A stretch of 64,000 nucleotides of DNA, taken from Pollutimonas thiosulfatoxidans (GTDB taxonomy: Bacteria; Pseudomonadota; Gammaproteobacteria; Burkholderiales; Burkholderiaceae_B). Position numbers and translations under genes: made by a program. Location of the stretch: positions 1,922,001 to 1,986,000 of the forward strand of contig NZ_CP022987.1 in the NCBI RefSeq assembly GCF_004022565.1, given 5' to 3'. Of this stretch, positions 51,264-59,585 are shown piece by piece. The notes beneath the pieces are model-generated. The model ran no database searches. It had not been told where the DNA came from and saw only the letters and a program-made list of their open reading frames with translations. The stretch's first letter is position 1. Every line of letters starts with the position of its first letter.

Positions 51264-52210
51264 GCAGCCCGATTCTGTGTCTGGCCGGTCCGACGGCAGC
51301 AGGAAAAAGCGCGGCGACTCTTGCGCTGGCGCAGCGCTGGCCGATAGAAATCATCAATGTGGATTCCGCCACCATCTATCGCGACATGGACATCGGAACC
51401 GCCAAGCCCACGCCGGATGAGCAACAACAAATGCCCCATCATTTGCTTGATATCCGCGACCCGGCGCAAACTTACTCCGCCGCCGAGTTCGAGCGTGATG
51501 CCAGCGGCCTGATCGCGCAAATACAAGCTCGCGGCAAGTTACCGGTACTGTGCGGCGGGACCATGCTGTACTACAAGGCTTTGCGGGAAGGCCTGAACGC
51601 CTTGCCTGTAGCGGATGTCGCCGTGCGAGCAGCCATCGAAGCCGAGGCGGCCGTGCTGGGATGGCCCGCCCTGCACAGCCAGCTCCAGGCCTACGACCCC
51701 GCAACAGCGGCAAGGCTGGCGCCCAATGACAGCCAACGGCTGCAGAGGGCCATCGAAATCTATCGCGTCAGCGGTCGGCCCATGTCGGACTGGCTGCAAG
51801 ATACCCGGCACCGGCAGGCGGGTGGCCTGCGCTTTCAGACTGTCAGCCTGGAACCCTCGGACCGACTGGCCCTGCACGCCCGCATCAAGCAGCGCTATCA
51901 GCAAATGATCGCAGCCGGCTTGGTCCAGGAAGTGCAAGCCTTGTATGCCCGCGGCGACTTGCACCCGGGCCTGCCATCGGTGCGCTGCGTGGGCTACCGG
52001 CAGCTATGGGACTACCTGGACGGCGCAGTTTCCAAAGATCTGGCCATAGAGCAAGCCATCGCGGCCACGCGCCAGTTGGCCAAACGTCAACTGACCTGGT
52101 TGCGGTCTGAACCTGATCGCGTGGTGATCGATTGCCTGGCGCCAAATGTCGCCGGACTGGTCGTCGATGCGGCAGCCGCCATATGGGCGGCCGACCCGCC
52201 TAGAGAATGA
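51260..52210 (+). CDS. miaA: tRNA dimethylallyltransferase MiaA
   Basis: Adds dimethylallyl to A37 of tRNAs reading UNN codons. From the ATG overlapping the mutL stop it has 316 residues: P-loop LAGPTAAGKSAATL at about 7-20, NVDSATIYRDMDIGTAKP, GGTMLYYKAL and CVGYRQLWDYL. A frame open 24 codons earlier runs inside mutL and lacks the family start. The mutL-miaA order is conserved. It converges on purM with an 11-bp overlap. Confidence 0.96.
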   Translation: MSSPILCLAGPTAAGKSAATLALAQRWPIEIINVDSATIYRDMDIGTAKPTPDEQQQMPHHLLDIRDPAQTYSAAEFERDASGLIAQIQARGKLPVLCGGTMLYYKALREGLNALPVADVAVRAAIEAEAAVLGWPALHSQLQAYDPATAARLAPNDSQRLQRAIEIYRVSGRPMSDWLQDTRHRQAGGLRFQTVSLEPSDRLALHARIKQRYQQMIAAGLVQEVQALYARGDLHPGLPSVRCVGYRQLWDYLDGAVSKDLAIEQAIAATRQLAKRQLTWLRSEPDRVVIDCLAPNVAGLVVDAAAAIWAADPPRE

Positions 52211-53252
52211 CCGTTTGGGGCGCGTCGGGCGCGTCGCGCGCAACGATTTCGCCTAAACGACTGACTGCTTCGCCATGCGCTTGCAGGGTGGCTACCACCG
52301 CGTCGGCCTGCTGCGCGGCCACCACCATGACCATGCCAATACCGCAATTGAACACCCGATGCATTTCCGCGTCGGCCACGCCACCGTTTTCCTGCAGCCA
52401 GGTAAACAGCGCCGGCATGGTCCAGGCATCGCGGTGCAGGCGTGCGCACCATTCGGGCTGCAAGATGCGCGGTATGTTGTCCAGCAGGCCGCCGCCCGTG
52501 ATGTGGGCCAGGCCCTTGATGGCCGGGCCGTGCTCGGCCAGCGCTGCCAGCACCGATTTGACGTAAATGCGCGTGGGTTCCATGACGACGTCTTCCAACG
52601 GGCGGCCATCGAGCTCCTGGCCCGGCCTGGCGTTGGCGTGCGTAAGGATCTTGCGCAACAACGAATAGCCATTGGAATGAGCGCCGCTGGAAGCCAGGCC
52701 CAGCACGACGTCTCCTTGGGTGATCGATTTACCGTCGATGATGCGCGCCTTCTCGACCGCCCCGACCGCGAAGCCGGCAAGGTCGTACTCGCCGTCGGGA
52801 TACATGCCCGGCATCTCGGCAGTTTCGCCGCCGATCAGGGCGCAGCCTGCGAGCTCGCACCCCTTGGCTATGCCGCCCACAACGCTGGCCGCCGTATCGA
52901 CCGACAGCTTGCCGCAAGCGAAATAATCAAGGAAGAACAAGGGCTCTGCACCTTGCACCAGAATATCGTTGACGCTCATGGCGACCAGATCGATGCCCAC
53001 CGTGTCGTGGCGTTTCCAATCGAAAGCCAGGCGCAATTTGGTACCCACGCCGTCCGTTCCCGAAACAAGAACGGGTTCCTTCAAATGAGCAGGCACCTGG
53101 AACAGCGCACCGAAACCACCTATGCCGGCCATCACGCCAGGCCGCATCGTCTTGGCTGCAAGGGGCTTGATGCGGTCGACCAACGCTTCGCCGGCATCGA
53201 TGTCGACCCCTGCGTCGCGGTAGGTGAGAGTAGCGGAATGTTTGTTTGTCAT
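52200..53252 (-). CDS. purM: Phosphoribosylformylglycinamidine cyclo-ligase
   Basis: Makes aminoimidazole ribotide (AIR) in purine synthesis. From the ATG at 53252 it has 350 residues: LTYRDAGVDIDAGEALVDRI, GIGGFGALFQVP, SGTDGVGTKLRLAF, DYFACGKL, GGETAEMPGMY and AHITGGGLLDNIPR. A frame open 15 codons upstream is not family-like. It stands alone on the minus strand, divergent from hda (99-nt gap), and its end overlaps the miaA end by 11 bp. Confidence 0.97.
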   Translation of the reverse strand: MTNKHSATLTYRDAGVDIDAGEALVDRIKPLAAKTMRPGVMAGIGGFGALFQVPAHLKEPVLVSGTDGVGTKLRLAFDWKRHDTVGIDLVAMSVNDILVQGAEPLFFLDYFACGKLSVDTAASVVGGIAKGCELAGCALIGGETAEMPGMYPDGEYDLAGFAVGAVEKARIIDGKSITQGDVVLGLASSGAHSNGYSLLRKILTHANARPGQELDGRPLEDVVMEPTRIYVKSVLAALAEHGPAIKGLAHITGGGLLDNIPRILQPEWCARLHRDAWTMPALFTWLQENGGVADAEMHRVFNCGIGMVMVVAAQQADAVVATLQAHGEAVSRLGEIVARDAPDAPQTVIL

Positions 53253-53351
53253 GAGAAATGCCGTGGGATGTGCAAGAATTGCGGGTTGGATGAACAAGCA
53301 GGGTCGATTTTACGATGAACGCCGCTCTTGCGCCCTGATGCCGCAAACACC

Positions 53352-54059
53352 ATGACTCAACAATTGATTCTCGACGTCCTGCCCTACCCGCCTCCGACAC
53401 TGGACAACTTCGTGTCGGGCGATAATGCGGCAGCCGTCGACGCGCTGCGCCACTGCGAGCCTGGCAGGGCAATCTACCTATGGGGCCCCGACGGCGCGGG
53501 GCGCTCCCACCTGCTGAAAGCCCTGGCCGGCCTACCGGACGCCTACTATTTTGGGCCTGATGGCCTGCCTTCCGAGCTGAAGTCGATAGCGGCCGCCGAC
53601 AGCCAGCCTTATCGGCTTATTGCCATCGACGACGTGCAACGCCTGAGCCCTGACGGGCAGGCGGCGCTGTTCAGCCTGTACAATCGCTGGCGCGAGCTGG
53701 CCAGCGCACCGGCTGCTTTCGCACTGATCGTCGCCGGCGACCGCGCACCCATGGCCATGCCCCTGCGTGAAGACCTGCGCACTCGCCTGGGCTGGGACCT
53801 CGTGTTCCGGCTACAGATGCTTTCTGATGCGGACCGCGCGCAGGCCTTGCGCCGGCAAGCGTCTGACCGGGGCCTGCAACTGTCGCCTGAGGTCATTAAC
53901 TGGGTATTGACGCACTATGCACGCGACATGAGCCACCTGAGCGCACTGGTGGACGCGCTGGATCGCTATTCACTAGAGAAGCACCGCGCCATTACCCTTC
54001 CCTTATTAAAAGAATTGCTGGCCAGTGGCCGGCCTGATAACGAATCCGATACCTTATGA
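53352..54059 (+). CDS. hda: DnaA regulatory inactivator Hda
   Basis: Promotes ATP hydrolysis by DnaA on clamp-loaded DNA to limit re-initiation. The 235 residues start with QLILDVLP, a match to the clamp-binding motif of Hda, followed by a DnaA-like AAA+ fold: WGPDGAGRSHLLKAL (a Walker A with Arg for Lys), IAIDDVQRLS as Walker B, and FRLQMLSDADRAQALRRQA. The GRS instead of GKS is notable. It overlaps the HAD gene downstream by 4 nt (ATGA). Confidence 0.92.
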   Translation: MTQQLILDVLPYPPPTLDNFVSGDNAAAVDALRHCEPGRAIYLWGPDGAGRSHLLKALAGLPDAYYFGPDGLPSELKSIAAADSQPYRLIAIDDVQRLSPDGQAALFSLYNRWRELASAPAAFALIVAGDRAPMAMPLREDLRTRLGWDLVFRLQMLSDADRAQALRRQASDRGLQLSPEVINWVLTHYARDMSHLSALVDALDRYSLEKHRAITLPLLKELLASGRPDNESDTL

Positions 54060-54754
54060 AGCCTACCCGATTGGCCCTGTTCGACCTCGATCACACACTA
54101 TTGCCGCTGGACAGCGACTACCAATGGGCGGACTTCCTGGCCCGCACCGGCAGGGCCGGAGATCCCGCCGAAGCGCAGCGCCGCAACAACGAACTGATGG
54201 AACGCTACAACGCTGGCCAGTTGACCGCCGAGCAGTCCGCAGAATTCATGCTGGGCCTGCTAAGCCGCGCCGAAGCCGTAGAGTTGGCGCAGTGGCACGA
54301 AGCCTACATGGCCGAAGTCGTGCGCCCTGCCATCCAGCCCATAGCCGAGAACCTGGTGCAGGAGCACATGGAACGCGGTGACCTGTGCGCCATCGTGACG
54401 GCCACCAACGACTTTGTGGCGGCACCGATCGCCCGCGCTTTCGGCATACCGCATTTGATTGCCACCATTGCCGAAATGGACAAGGGCCGCTATACAGGAC
54501 GCATACAGGGGGTTCCCAGCTTCCAGGCAGGCAAGATCACACGTGTCAATGACTGGCTGGAAACCATGGGCCGTCAGTTCTCGGACTTCGAGACCACCTA
54601 CTTTTACAGCGATTCGCCCAACGACCTGCCACTGCTGGAAGTGGTCAGCCACCCCATTGCGACCAACCCCAGCCCGGTGCTGCGCAGTATCGCGCAAGAG
54701 CGTGGATGGAAGATTCTTGACTTGTTCAAGGACATGCACGATGCAAAGTCATAA
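54056..54754 (+). CDS. HAD-family phosphatase, SerB/IB-type
   Basis: The 232 residues have the nucleophile motif LFDLDHTLLPLDSD (two aspartates), the Thr of IVTATNDFVAAPIA, a conserved Lys in GKITRV and the acidic FYSDSPNDLPLLE. This layout is the HAD-IB (SerB-like) group seen next to hda in betaproteobacteria. Members dephosphorylate phosphoserine, histidinol phosphate or lipid phosphates. The true substrate is not deducible. It is coupled to hda by 4 nt and precedes pcnB by 8 nt. Confidence 0.87.
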   Translation: MKPTRLALFDLDHTLLPLDSDYQWADFLARTGRAGDPAEAQRRNNELMERYNAGQLTAEQSAEFMLGLLSRAEAVELAQWHEAYMAEVVRPAIQPIAENLVQEHMERGDLCAIVTATNDFVAAPIARAFGIPHLIATIAEMDKGRYTGRIQGVPSFQAGKITRVNDWLETMGRQFSDFETTYFYSDSPNDLPLLEVVSHPIATNPSPVLRSIAQERGWKILDLFKDMHDAKS

Positions 54755-54762
54755 AATACCCC

Positions 54763-56115
54763 ATGCTTAAAGACACAATAAAAAACTTTGTCAGTCGTTT
54801 ATTCTCGGCGCCCCAGCGGGGGCCAGAACGTTTATCCCGCGACAAGCACGGTATTGACCGTCGCAATGTGTCGCGGCATGCGATCAAAGTGTGCGAAGTG
54901 CTGCGCCACGAAGGCTTTGACGCCTACATCGTGGGCGGTGCCGTACGCGACCTGATTGTCGGCCTGGTCCCGAAGGACTTCGATGTGGCAACCAATGCCA
55001 CGCCCAACCAGGTCAAGCCCCTGTTTCGCCGCGCCCGCATCATCGGCAAGCGGTTCCAGTTGGTCCATGTGGTGTTCGGCCAAGAGATAATAGAAACCTC
55101 TACCTTTCGCGCCAACGCAAGCGCCGACGAAGATACCGACGAGCACGGCCGCATCCTGCGCGACAACCTCTTCGGCACGCAGGAAGAAGATGCCGCGCGT
55201 CGCGACTTCGCCCTCAACGCCTTGTATTACGACCCCATCAACGAGGAAGTCATCGACTACCACCGGGGGGTGGCAGACCTGAAGAAGCGCGTGGTGCGCA
55301 TGATAGGCGACCCCGAAAAACGGTACCGGGAAGATCCGGTGCGCATGTTGCGAGCGCTGCGCTTTGCCGCGAAGCTGGACGGCACCATCGACCCGGCCAC
55401 ACGCGAGCCCATCGCACGCATGTCGTCACTGATCGAAAACGTACCCGCCTCGCGTCTGTTCGACGAAATGCTCAAGCTGCTTACCTGCGGCCACGCCATG
55501 GACTGCCTGCGTCAAATGCAGTCCGTGGGCCTGCACCACGGCATGCTGCCACTGATCGACCTGATCTTCGCAGAAGAAGGCGGCGAAGAGTTCGTCGAGC
55601 TCGCCCTTGCTCGAACCGACGCGCGTGTGCGCGCCGGCAAGACCGTCAGCCCCAGCTTTCTTTTTGCCGCCCTGCTCTGGAAGCTGGTAAACAAGCGCTG
55701 GCAAGAGAACCGCGCGGCGGGCGAGCACACCGCACAGGCCCTGATGAGCGCCGCCGACTCGGTGGTGGAAGAGCAAACCCGCAAGCTCGCCATACAACGC
55801 CGCTTCCAGGCCGATATGCGCGAAATCTGGTTCATGCAGGCGCGCTTTGAACATGCCAACGCGAAATCCATCTGGCGCATGCTGGAACAGCCACGGTTCC
55901 GCGCCGCAGTGGACTTTCTGCAATTACGGGCCGAGGCTCGCGAAGTGGATAGCGTCCAGGCCCAGTGGTGGATGGATCTTGCCGATGCGGCCGACGCGGA
56001 CCGCGCCGAGATGATCGAAGCCTATCAGTCTGAGAACCGGGGCCGGTCTACGACAGGCAAGCGCCGCCGCCCGCGCAAGCGTCCCGCCAACAAGGCGGCC
56101 GTCCGACCGGCGTGA
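54763..56115 (+). CDS. pcnB: Poly(A) polymerase I
   Basis: Adds poly(A) tails that speed RNA decay and controls ColE1-type plasmid copy number. The 450 residues have the class II nucleotidyltransferase core IVGGAVRDLIVGLVPKDFDV, the metal aspartates in DFD, the neck RYREDPVRMLRALRFAAKL and a highly basic tail (GKRRRPRKRPANKAA). The tail and the EDPVRMLRA motif favour PcnB over CCA-adding enzyme. It overlaps folK by 4 nt (GTGA). Confidence 0.94.
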   Translation: MLKDTIKNFVSRLFSAPQRGPERLSRDKHGIDRRNVSRHAIKVCEVLRHEGFDAYIVGGAVRDLIVGLVPKDFDVATNATPNQVKPLFRRARIIGKRFQLVHVVFGQEIIETSTFRANASADEDTDEHGRILRDNLFGTQEEDAARRDFALNALYYDPINEEVIDYHRGVADLKKRVVRMIGDPEKRYREDPVRMLRALRFAAKLDGTIDPATREPIARMSSLIENVPASRLFDEMLKLLTCGHAMDCLRQMQSVGLHHGMLPLIDLIFAEEGGEEFVELALARTDARVRAGKTVSPSFLFAALLWKLVNKRWQENRAAGEHTAQALMSAADSVVEEQTRKLAIQRRFQADMREIWFMQARFEHANAKSIWRMLEQPRFRAAVDFLQLRAEAREVDSVQAQWWMDLADAADADRAEMIEAYQSENRGRSTTGKRRRPRKRPANKAAVRPA

Positions 56116-56591
56116 TTCAGGCTTATGTTGGCTTGGGGGCCAACCTGGGCAATGCCCGGGAAAGCCTGCAACAAGCCGCTGCAGAACTGGCCGCAACCGC
56201 TGGCGTGCACAAGCTTCGCCTGTCGCGTTTGTATCGCAGCTCGCCTGTGGATGCCGGCGGACCGGACTACGTCAATGCCGTCGCCGCCATCACCACCTCA
56301 TTGAACGCTCATGCCTTGCTGCGCATGCTGCAAGGCATCGAAGACCGGCACGGCCGTTTGCGGCCTTATCGCCATGCACCGCGTACGCTGGACCTGGATC
56401 TGCTGTTGTTCGGCGAGCAGGCGATTGATGACAGCGAACTGACCGTGCCGCATCCCCGCATGCATTTACGTGCCTTTGTGCTCAGGCCGTTGGCCGATCT
56501 GGCGCCTGACTTGCGACTGGCGCAGGGAGAACTTTCCGTGCTGCTATCCGCCTGCCAGGACCAGCAAGTATCGCCCTTGGACGATTACTGA
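56112..56591 (+). CDS. folK: 2-amino-4-hydroxy-6-hydroxymethyldihydropteridine pyrophosphokinase
   Basis: Pyrophosphorylates the pterin before FolP in folate synthesis. The 159 residues carry AYVGLGANLGNARESL at the start and RHAPRTLDLDLLLFG with the metal-binding aspartates, then VPHPRMHLRAFVLRPL. The start is GTG, fused to the pcnB stop as GTGA. The pcnB-folK pair is conserved in proteobacteria. Its last 7 bp overlap the convergent CitE-like gene. Confidence 0.95.
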   Translation: MIQAYVGLGANLGNARESLQQAAAELAATAGVHKLRLSRLYRSSPVDAGGPDYVNAVAAITTSLNAHALLRMLQGIEDRHGRLRPYRHAPRTLDLDLLLFGEQAIDDSELTVPHPRMHLRAFVLRPLADLAPDLRLAQGELSVLLSACQDQQVSPLDDY

Positions 56592-57397
56592 GCGCTGAGC
56601 AGCCGACGCGCCCGTGCGATGACCGGCGCATCGACCATCTTGCCATCCACTTGAAAAGCCGCAGTGCCGCTTTCATCGGCATGCGCCACAACCCGCTCCG
56701 CCCAGTCCAATTCGGCGGGTGTGGGAGCGAACACGGCATGCACAGCGGCCAACTGCGCCGGATGTATGCACAGCATGCCGCCAAAGCCCATATCGCGTAC
56801 TTGCGTCGCGATCGCGGTCAGGCCCTGGGCATCGGAGAAGTCTGGGTACACGCCGTCGAGTGCCGCAGCCAGCCCATGGGCGGCGCTGTGCAGCAATATC
56901 TGGCAGCGTATGTGGTCCAGCATCAGGCTGGCACCGGTGGTGTCGGGCCGGGTTCCCAACTGCAGCATGAGATCCAGCGCGCCGAAGGACAGGCGATCGA
57001 CGCCCTGCGCCGCAGCGATGGAAGACAGATCGAGTACGCCCCGGGCGCTTTCAATAATGGGGACCACGGGCTTGCCGATGCTGGCAGCACGTTTGATCTG
57101 TTCGGCCGACTCGGCCTTGGGCAGCATCAGGCCCACGATGCCCGTATGCTGCGCACATAGCGCCAGATCGTCGTCAAACCATGAAGTGGTGGCGTCATTG
57201 ACACGCACCAGGAATCTCGCCTGCGGGAATTGCGCCGCGAAGTCATCGATGTGCCGCCGCGCCTCGGCCTTCAAGGACGGTGCAACGGCGTCTTCCAGAT
57301 CGATGATGACGATGTCGGCGCCGGCAGCCAATGCCTTGGCATAGCGTTCGGGGCGTGTGGCCGGTACAAACAGTGCGCTGCGCAGTGTGGGCTGCAT
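56585..57397 (-). CDS. CitE-like CoA-ester lyase (candidate (S)-citramalyl-CoA or malyl-CoA lyase)
   Basis: A 270-residue HpcH/HpaI/CitE-fold protein: RSALFVPATRPERYAKAL at the start, DLEDAV metal loop, FLVRVN, MLPKAES, PIIESARGVL with the metal Glu, SFGALDLMLQLG and GMLCIHPAQL. CitE-type lyases split citramalyl- or malyl-CoA into acetyl-CoA and pyruvate or glyoxylate. The frame is open 61 codons further up inside the CoA-transferase gene, but the ATG sharing one base with that gene's stop (TAATG) fits the family. It is the last of three tightly linked genes. Confidence 0.82.
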   Translation of the reverse strand: MQPTLRSALFVPATRPERYAKALAAGADIVIIDLEDAVAPSLKAEARRHIDDFAAQFPQARFLVRVNDATTSWFDDDLALCAQHTGIVGLMLPKAESAEQIKRAASIGKPVVPIIESARGVLDLSSIAAAQGVDRLSFGALDLMLQLGTRPDTTGASLMLDHIRCQILLHSAAHGLAAALDGVYPDFSDAQGLTAIATQVRDMGFGGMLCIHPAQLAAVHAVFAPTPAELDWAERVVAHADESGTAAFQVDGKMVDAPVIARARRLLSAQ

Positions 57398-58632
57398 TAG
57401 ATAACGCCCTCGTCGCTGAAAATACTTATTTGCGCGTCGGTATAGCCTAATTCGGCAAGAATATGTCGGGAGTTCTCGCCCAGCGCCGGGATGGCGTCCA
57501 TGCGTGCCTCGAATGCCGAGCTGGTAGCCGGAGGAATAAGCGCCGGGATAGGTCCGGCGGCGCTGTCCACCTGCCGCCATCGATCACGCTGCGCAAGCTG
57601 GGGGTGATTCCAGACGTCGTGCATGGTGTTGACCCCCGCATTGGCGATGCTGGCGGCTTCGAGGCGGTCGATGACCTGCGAGCGCGACAGGCTGGCAAAT
57701 GTCGTGACAATCAGCACCCGCAATGCCTCCTTGTTTTTCACCCGCAGTGTGTTGGATGCAAAGCGGCCATCTTCGGCGAGCTCGGGCTGCTGCAGGACAG
57801 TGCGGCAAAAGGCTGCCCATTCGCGTTCGTTTTGCAGACCCAGCATGACCTCGCTGCCGTCGCCGACCGGGAAAGGTCCGTAGGGATAAATCGTGGCGTG
57901 CGAAGCGCCGGCGCGCGGTGGCGGCGCCGCGCCATCGAAGGCGTAATACAAGGGAAAACCCATCCACTCGACCATGCTTTCCAGCATCGATACATCCAAC
58001 CTGCTGCCCACGCCGGTACGTTCGCGCAGCATCAGGGCGGAAAGAATGCTGCTATAGGCATACATGCCGGCCGCAATGTCCGAAATGGAACAGCCCGCCT
58101 TGGCCGGACTGTCGGGATTGCCCGTTACCGACAGGAAACCGCTCTCGCTCTGTATGAGCAAGTCGTAGGCTTTCTTATCTTGATAAGGTCCGCCTTCGCC
58201 ATAACCGGAAATATCGCAAACAATAAGGCGTGGATGGGCTTCACGCAGGGCATCGTAAGACAGGCCCAGGCGCGCTGCAGCCCCCGGGGCGAGATTCTGG
58301 ACCAGCACGTCGGCCTGACCCAGCAACTGGCCCAGAATGACTGCAGCATCGGGGTGCTTCAGATCCAGCGTGAGGCTTTCCTTGGAGCGGTTGGTCCAGA
58401 CGAAGTGCGAGGCCAGCCCCTTGACGCGCTCGTCGTAGCCGCGAGCAAAGTCCCCTACGCCGGGGCGTTCGACCTTGATGACGCGAGCACCCATGTCTGC
58501 CAACTGGCGGGTGCAGAAAGGCGCGGCGATGGCGTGTTCCAGGCTAACGACAGTAATACCGTCCAGCGGACGCGGTGCGCCAGCACGAGTGGCTGCATCG
58601 CCGGACTGAGATGGAGAAGATGTGATGGTCAT
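57397..58632 (-). CDS. Family III (CaiB/BaiF) CoA-transferase
   Basis: The 411 residues start with a short Ser/Thr-rich leader and then DGITVVSLEHAIAAPFCTRQ. Typical blocks are GARVIKVERPGVGDFARGYD, NRSKESLTLDLKHP and GYGEGGPYQDKKAYDLLIQ, with the catalytic Asp in AYDLL, then GCSISDIAAGMYA. Succinyl-CoA:citramalate/mesaconate transferases and the mesaconyl-CoA C1-C4 transferase (Mct) share this form. The hydratase upstream (4-nt overlap) and CitE-like lyase downstream (1-nt overlap) point to a mesaconyl/citramalyl-CoA substrate. That assignment is inference. Confidence 0.83.
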   Translation of the reverse strand: MTITSSPSQSGDAATRAGAPRPLDGITVVSLEHAIAAPFCTRQLADMGARVIKVERPGVGDFARGYDERVKGLASHFVWTNRSKESLTLDLKHPDAAVILGQLLGQADVLVQNLAPGAAARLGLSYDALREAHPRLIVCDISGYGEGGPYQDKKAYDLLIQSESGFLSVTGNPDSPAKAGCSISDIAAGMYAYSSILSALMLRERTGVGSRLDVSMLESMVEWMGFPLYYAFDGAAPPPRAGASHATIYPYGPFPVGDGSEVMLGLQNEREWAAFCRTVLQQPELAEDGRFASNTLRVKNKEALRVLIVTTFASLSRSQVIDRLEAASIANAGVNTMHDVWNHPQLAQRDRWRQVDSAAGPIPALIPPATSSAFEARMDAIPALGENSRHILAELGYTDAQISIFSDEGVI

Positions 58633-59462
58633 GACTTGAACCTGATATCGGCCTGATGGGCCAGTGTGCCGCCCTGTTCAGCCCATAGTTGAGCGCTGCC
58701 TTTGCCGCTGAGCGCGCCAGCCACATGAAACGGTCGCGGGGAAATCAGCGGACGCAAGCCCCGATACGACAGGAAAGTGATGATCTTGTCGGGATGCGCA
58801 TTGGTAAAGGCGCGGCACATCAGCGTGGCTATCATGGGTCCATGGACGACGAGCCCGGGATAGCCTTCGGACTGGGTCGCATAAGACTGGTCGTAATGGA
58901 TACGGTGCCCATTGAAGGTCACGGCGGAATAGCGAAACAGCATGACCGGATCAGGCACCACTACTTCGGACCATTGTGCATGCGGCGCTATCAGGCTACC
59001 TTCCAGCTTGGGCGGGCTGGGTTCGCGGTAGACGATGTCCTGCTCTTCAGACACGCAAACGGTGTCGTTCTGGGAGTATTCGTGCTTGACGGTAACAAAC
59101 AACAGCTTGCCGGTGCGCCCGTCTTTCTCGGTGATCGATGCGATGGTGGACTCGCGGTGGCCCTTCACGCCGACGCGCATCGGTCGCAGGAACTCTACGC
59201 GGCCGCCGGCCCACATGCGATTGCGGTCGTCCGCTGGCGGCAGGAAGCCGCCGCCACGCCTGGGATGTCCGTCATCGCCCAGTTCTCGATAAGGTAGCGC
59301 ATTAATGAACAAGCCCCACTGCCACAACGCCGGCAGCGCGTCTCCCGCCACAGGAGCGGGAGTGTCCAGACTAAGCGCCATCTTTTGTATATGCCCCTCG
59401 TCGATGTTGTCGTCGCAATGCTCTTTGCGCCCTATCCATGACTCTAGGTCTGTAATACTCAT
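58629..59462 (-). CDS. MaoC-type hydratase, probable mesaconyl-C4-CoA hydratase (Meh/HTD2-like)
   Basis: From the ATG at 59462 (AGAGGA just upstream) it has 277 residues. It starts MSITDLESWIGRKE and contains WQWGLFINALPYRELGDDGHP and MWAGGRVEFLRPMRVG in the first half, then the hot-dog catalytic region FRYSAVTFNGHRIHYDQSY and GLVVHGPMIATLMCRAF, with the Asp/His pair of MaoC hydratases. This double hot-dog layout matches mesaconyl-C4-CoA hydratases and fungal HTD2. It is followed at once by the CoA-transferase and lyase. Confidence 0.78.
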   Translation of the reverse strand: MSITDLESWIGRKEHCDDNIDEGHIQKMALSLDTPAPVAGDALPALWQWGLFINALPYRELGDDGHPRRGGGFLPPADDRNRMWAGGRVEFLRPMRVGVKGHRESTIASITEKDGRTGKLLFVTVKHEYSQNDTVCVSEEQDIVYREPSPPKLEGSLIAPHAQWSEVVVPDPVMLFRYSAVTFNGHRIHYDQSYATQSEGYPGLVVHGPMIATLMCRAFTNAHPDKIITFLSYRGLRPLISPRPFHVAGALSGKGSAQLWAEQGGTLAHQADIRFKS

Positions 59463-59546
59463 GTCCTCTTTCCCGGGTCCGCTAAGGTAAATCAGCATAT
59501 AGCTTGCCTGTTAATGCGAAATAAATGAATTCGTATTTTGATAAGG

Positions 59547-59575
59547 GCAAGTTTGGCGACGCCAAACCGGGCTTG
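59547..59575 (-). terminator. Stem-loop after the fumarase gene
   Basis: A perfect 7-bp stem GTTTGGC/GCCAAAC (59551-59567), extended by GCAA/TTGC around a bulge, lies 11-39 nt past the fumarase stop. The following CCTTATCAAAATA is poor in T, so termination would be weak. It may instead separate or stabilise the two parts of the cluster. Confidence 0.4.
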
Positions 59576-59585
59576 CGGACAGTAC

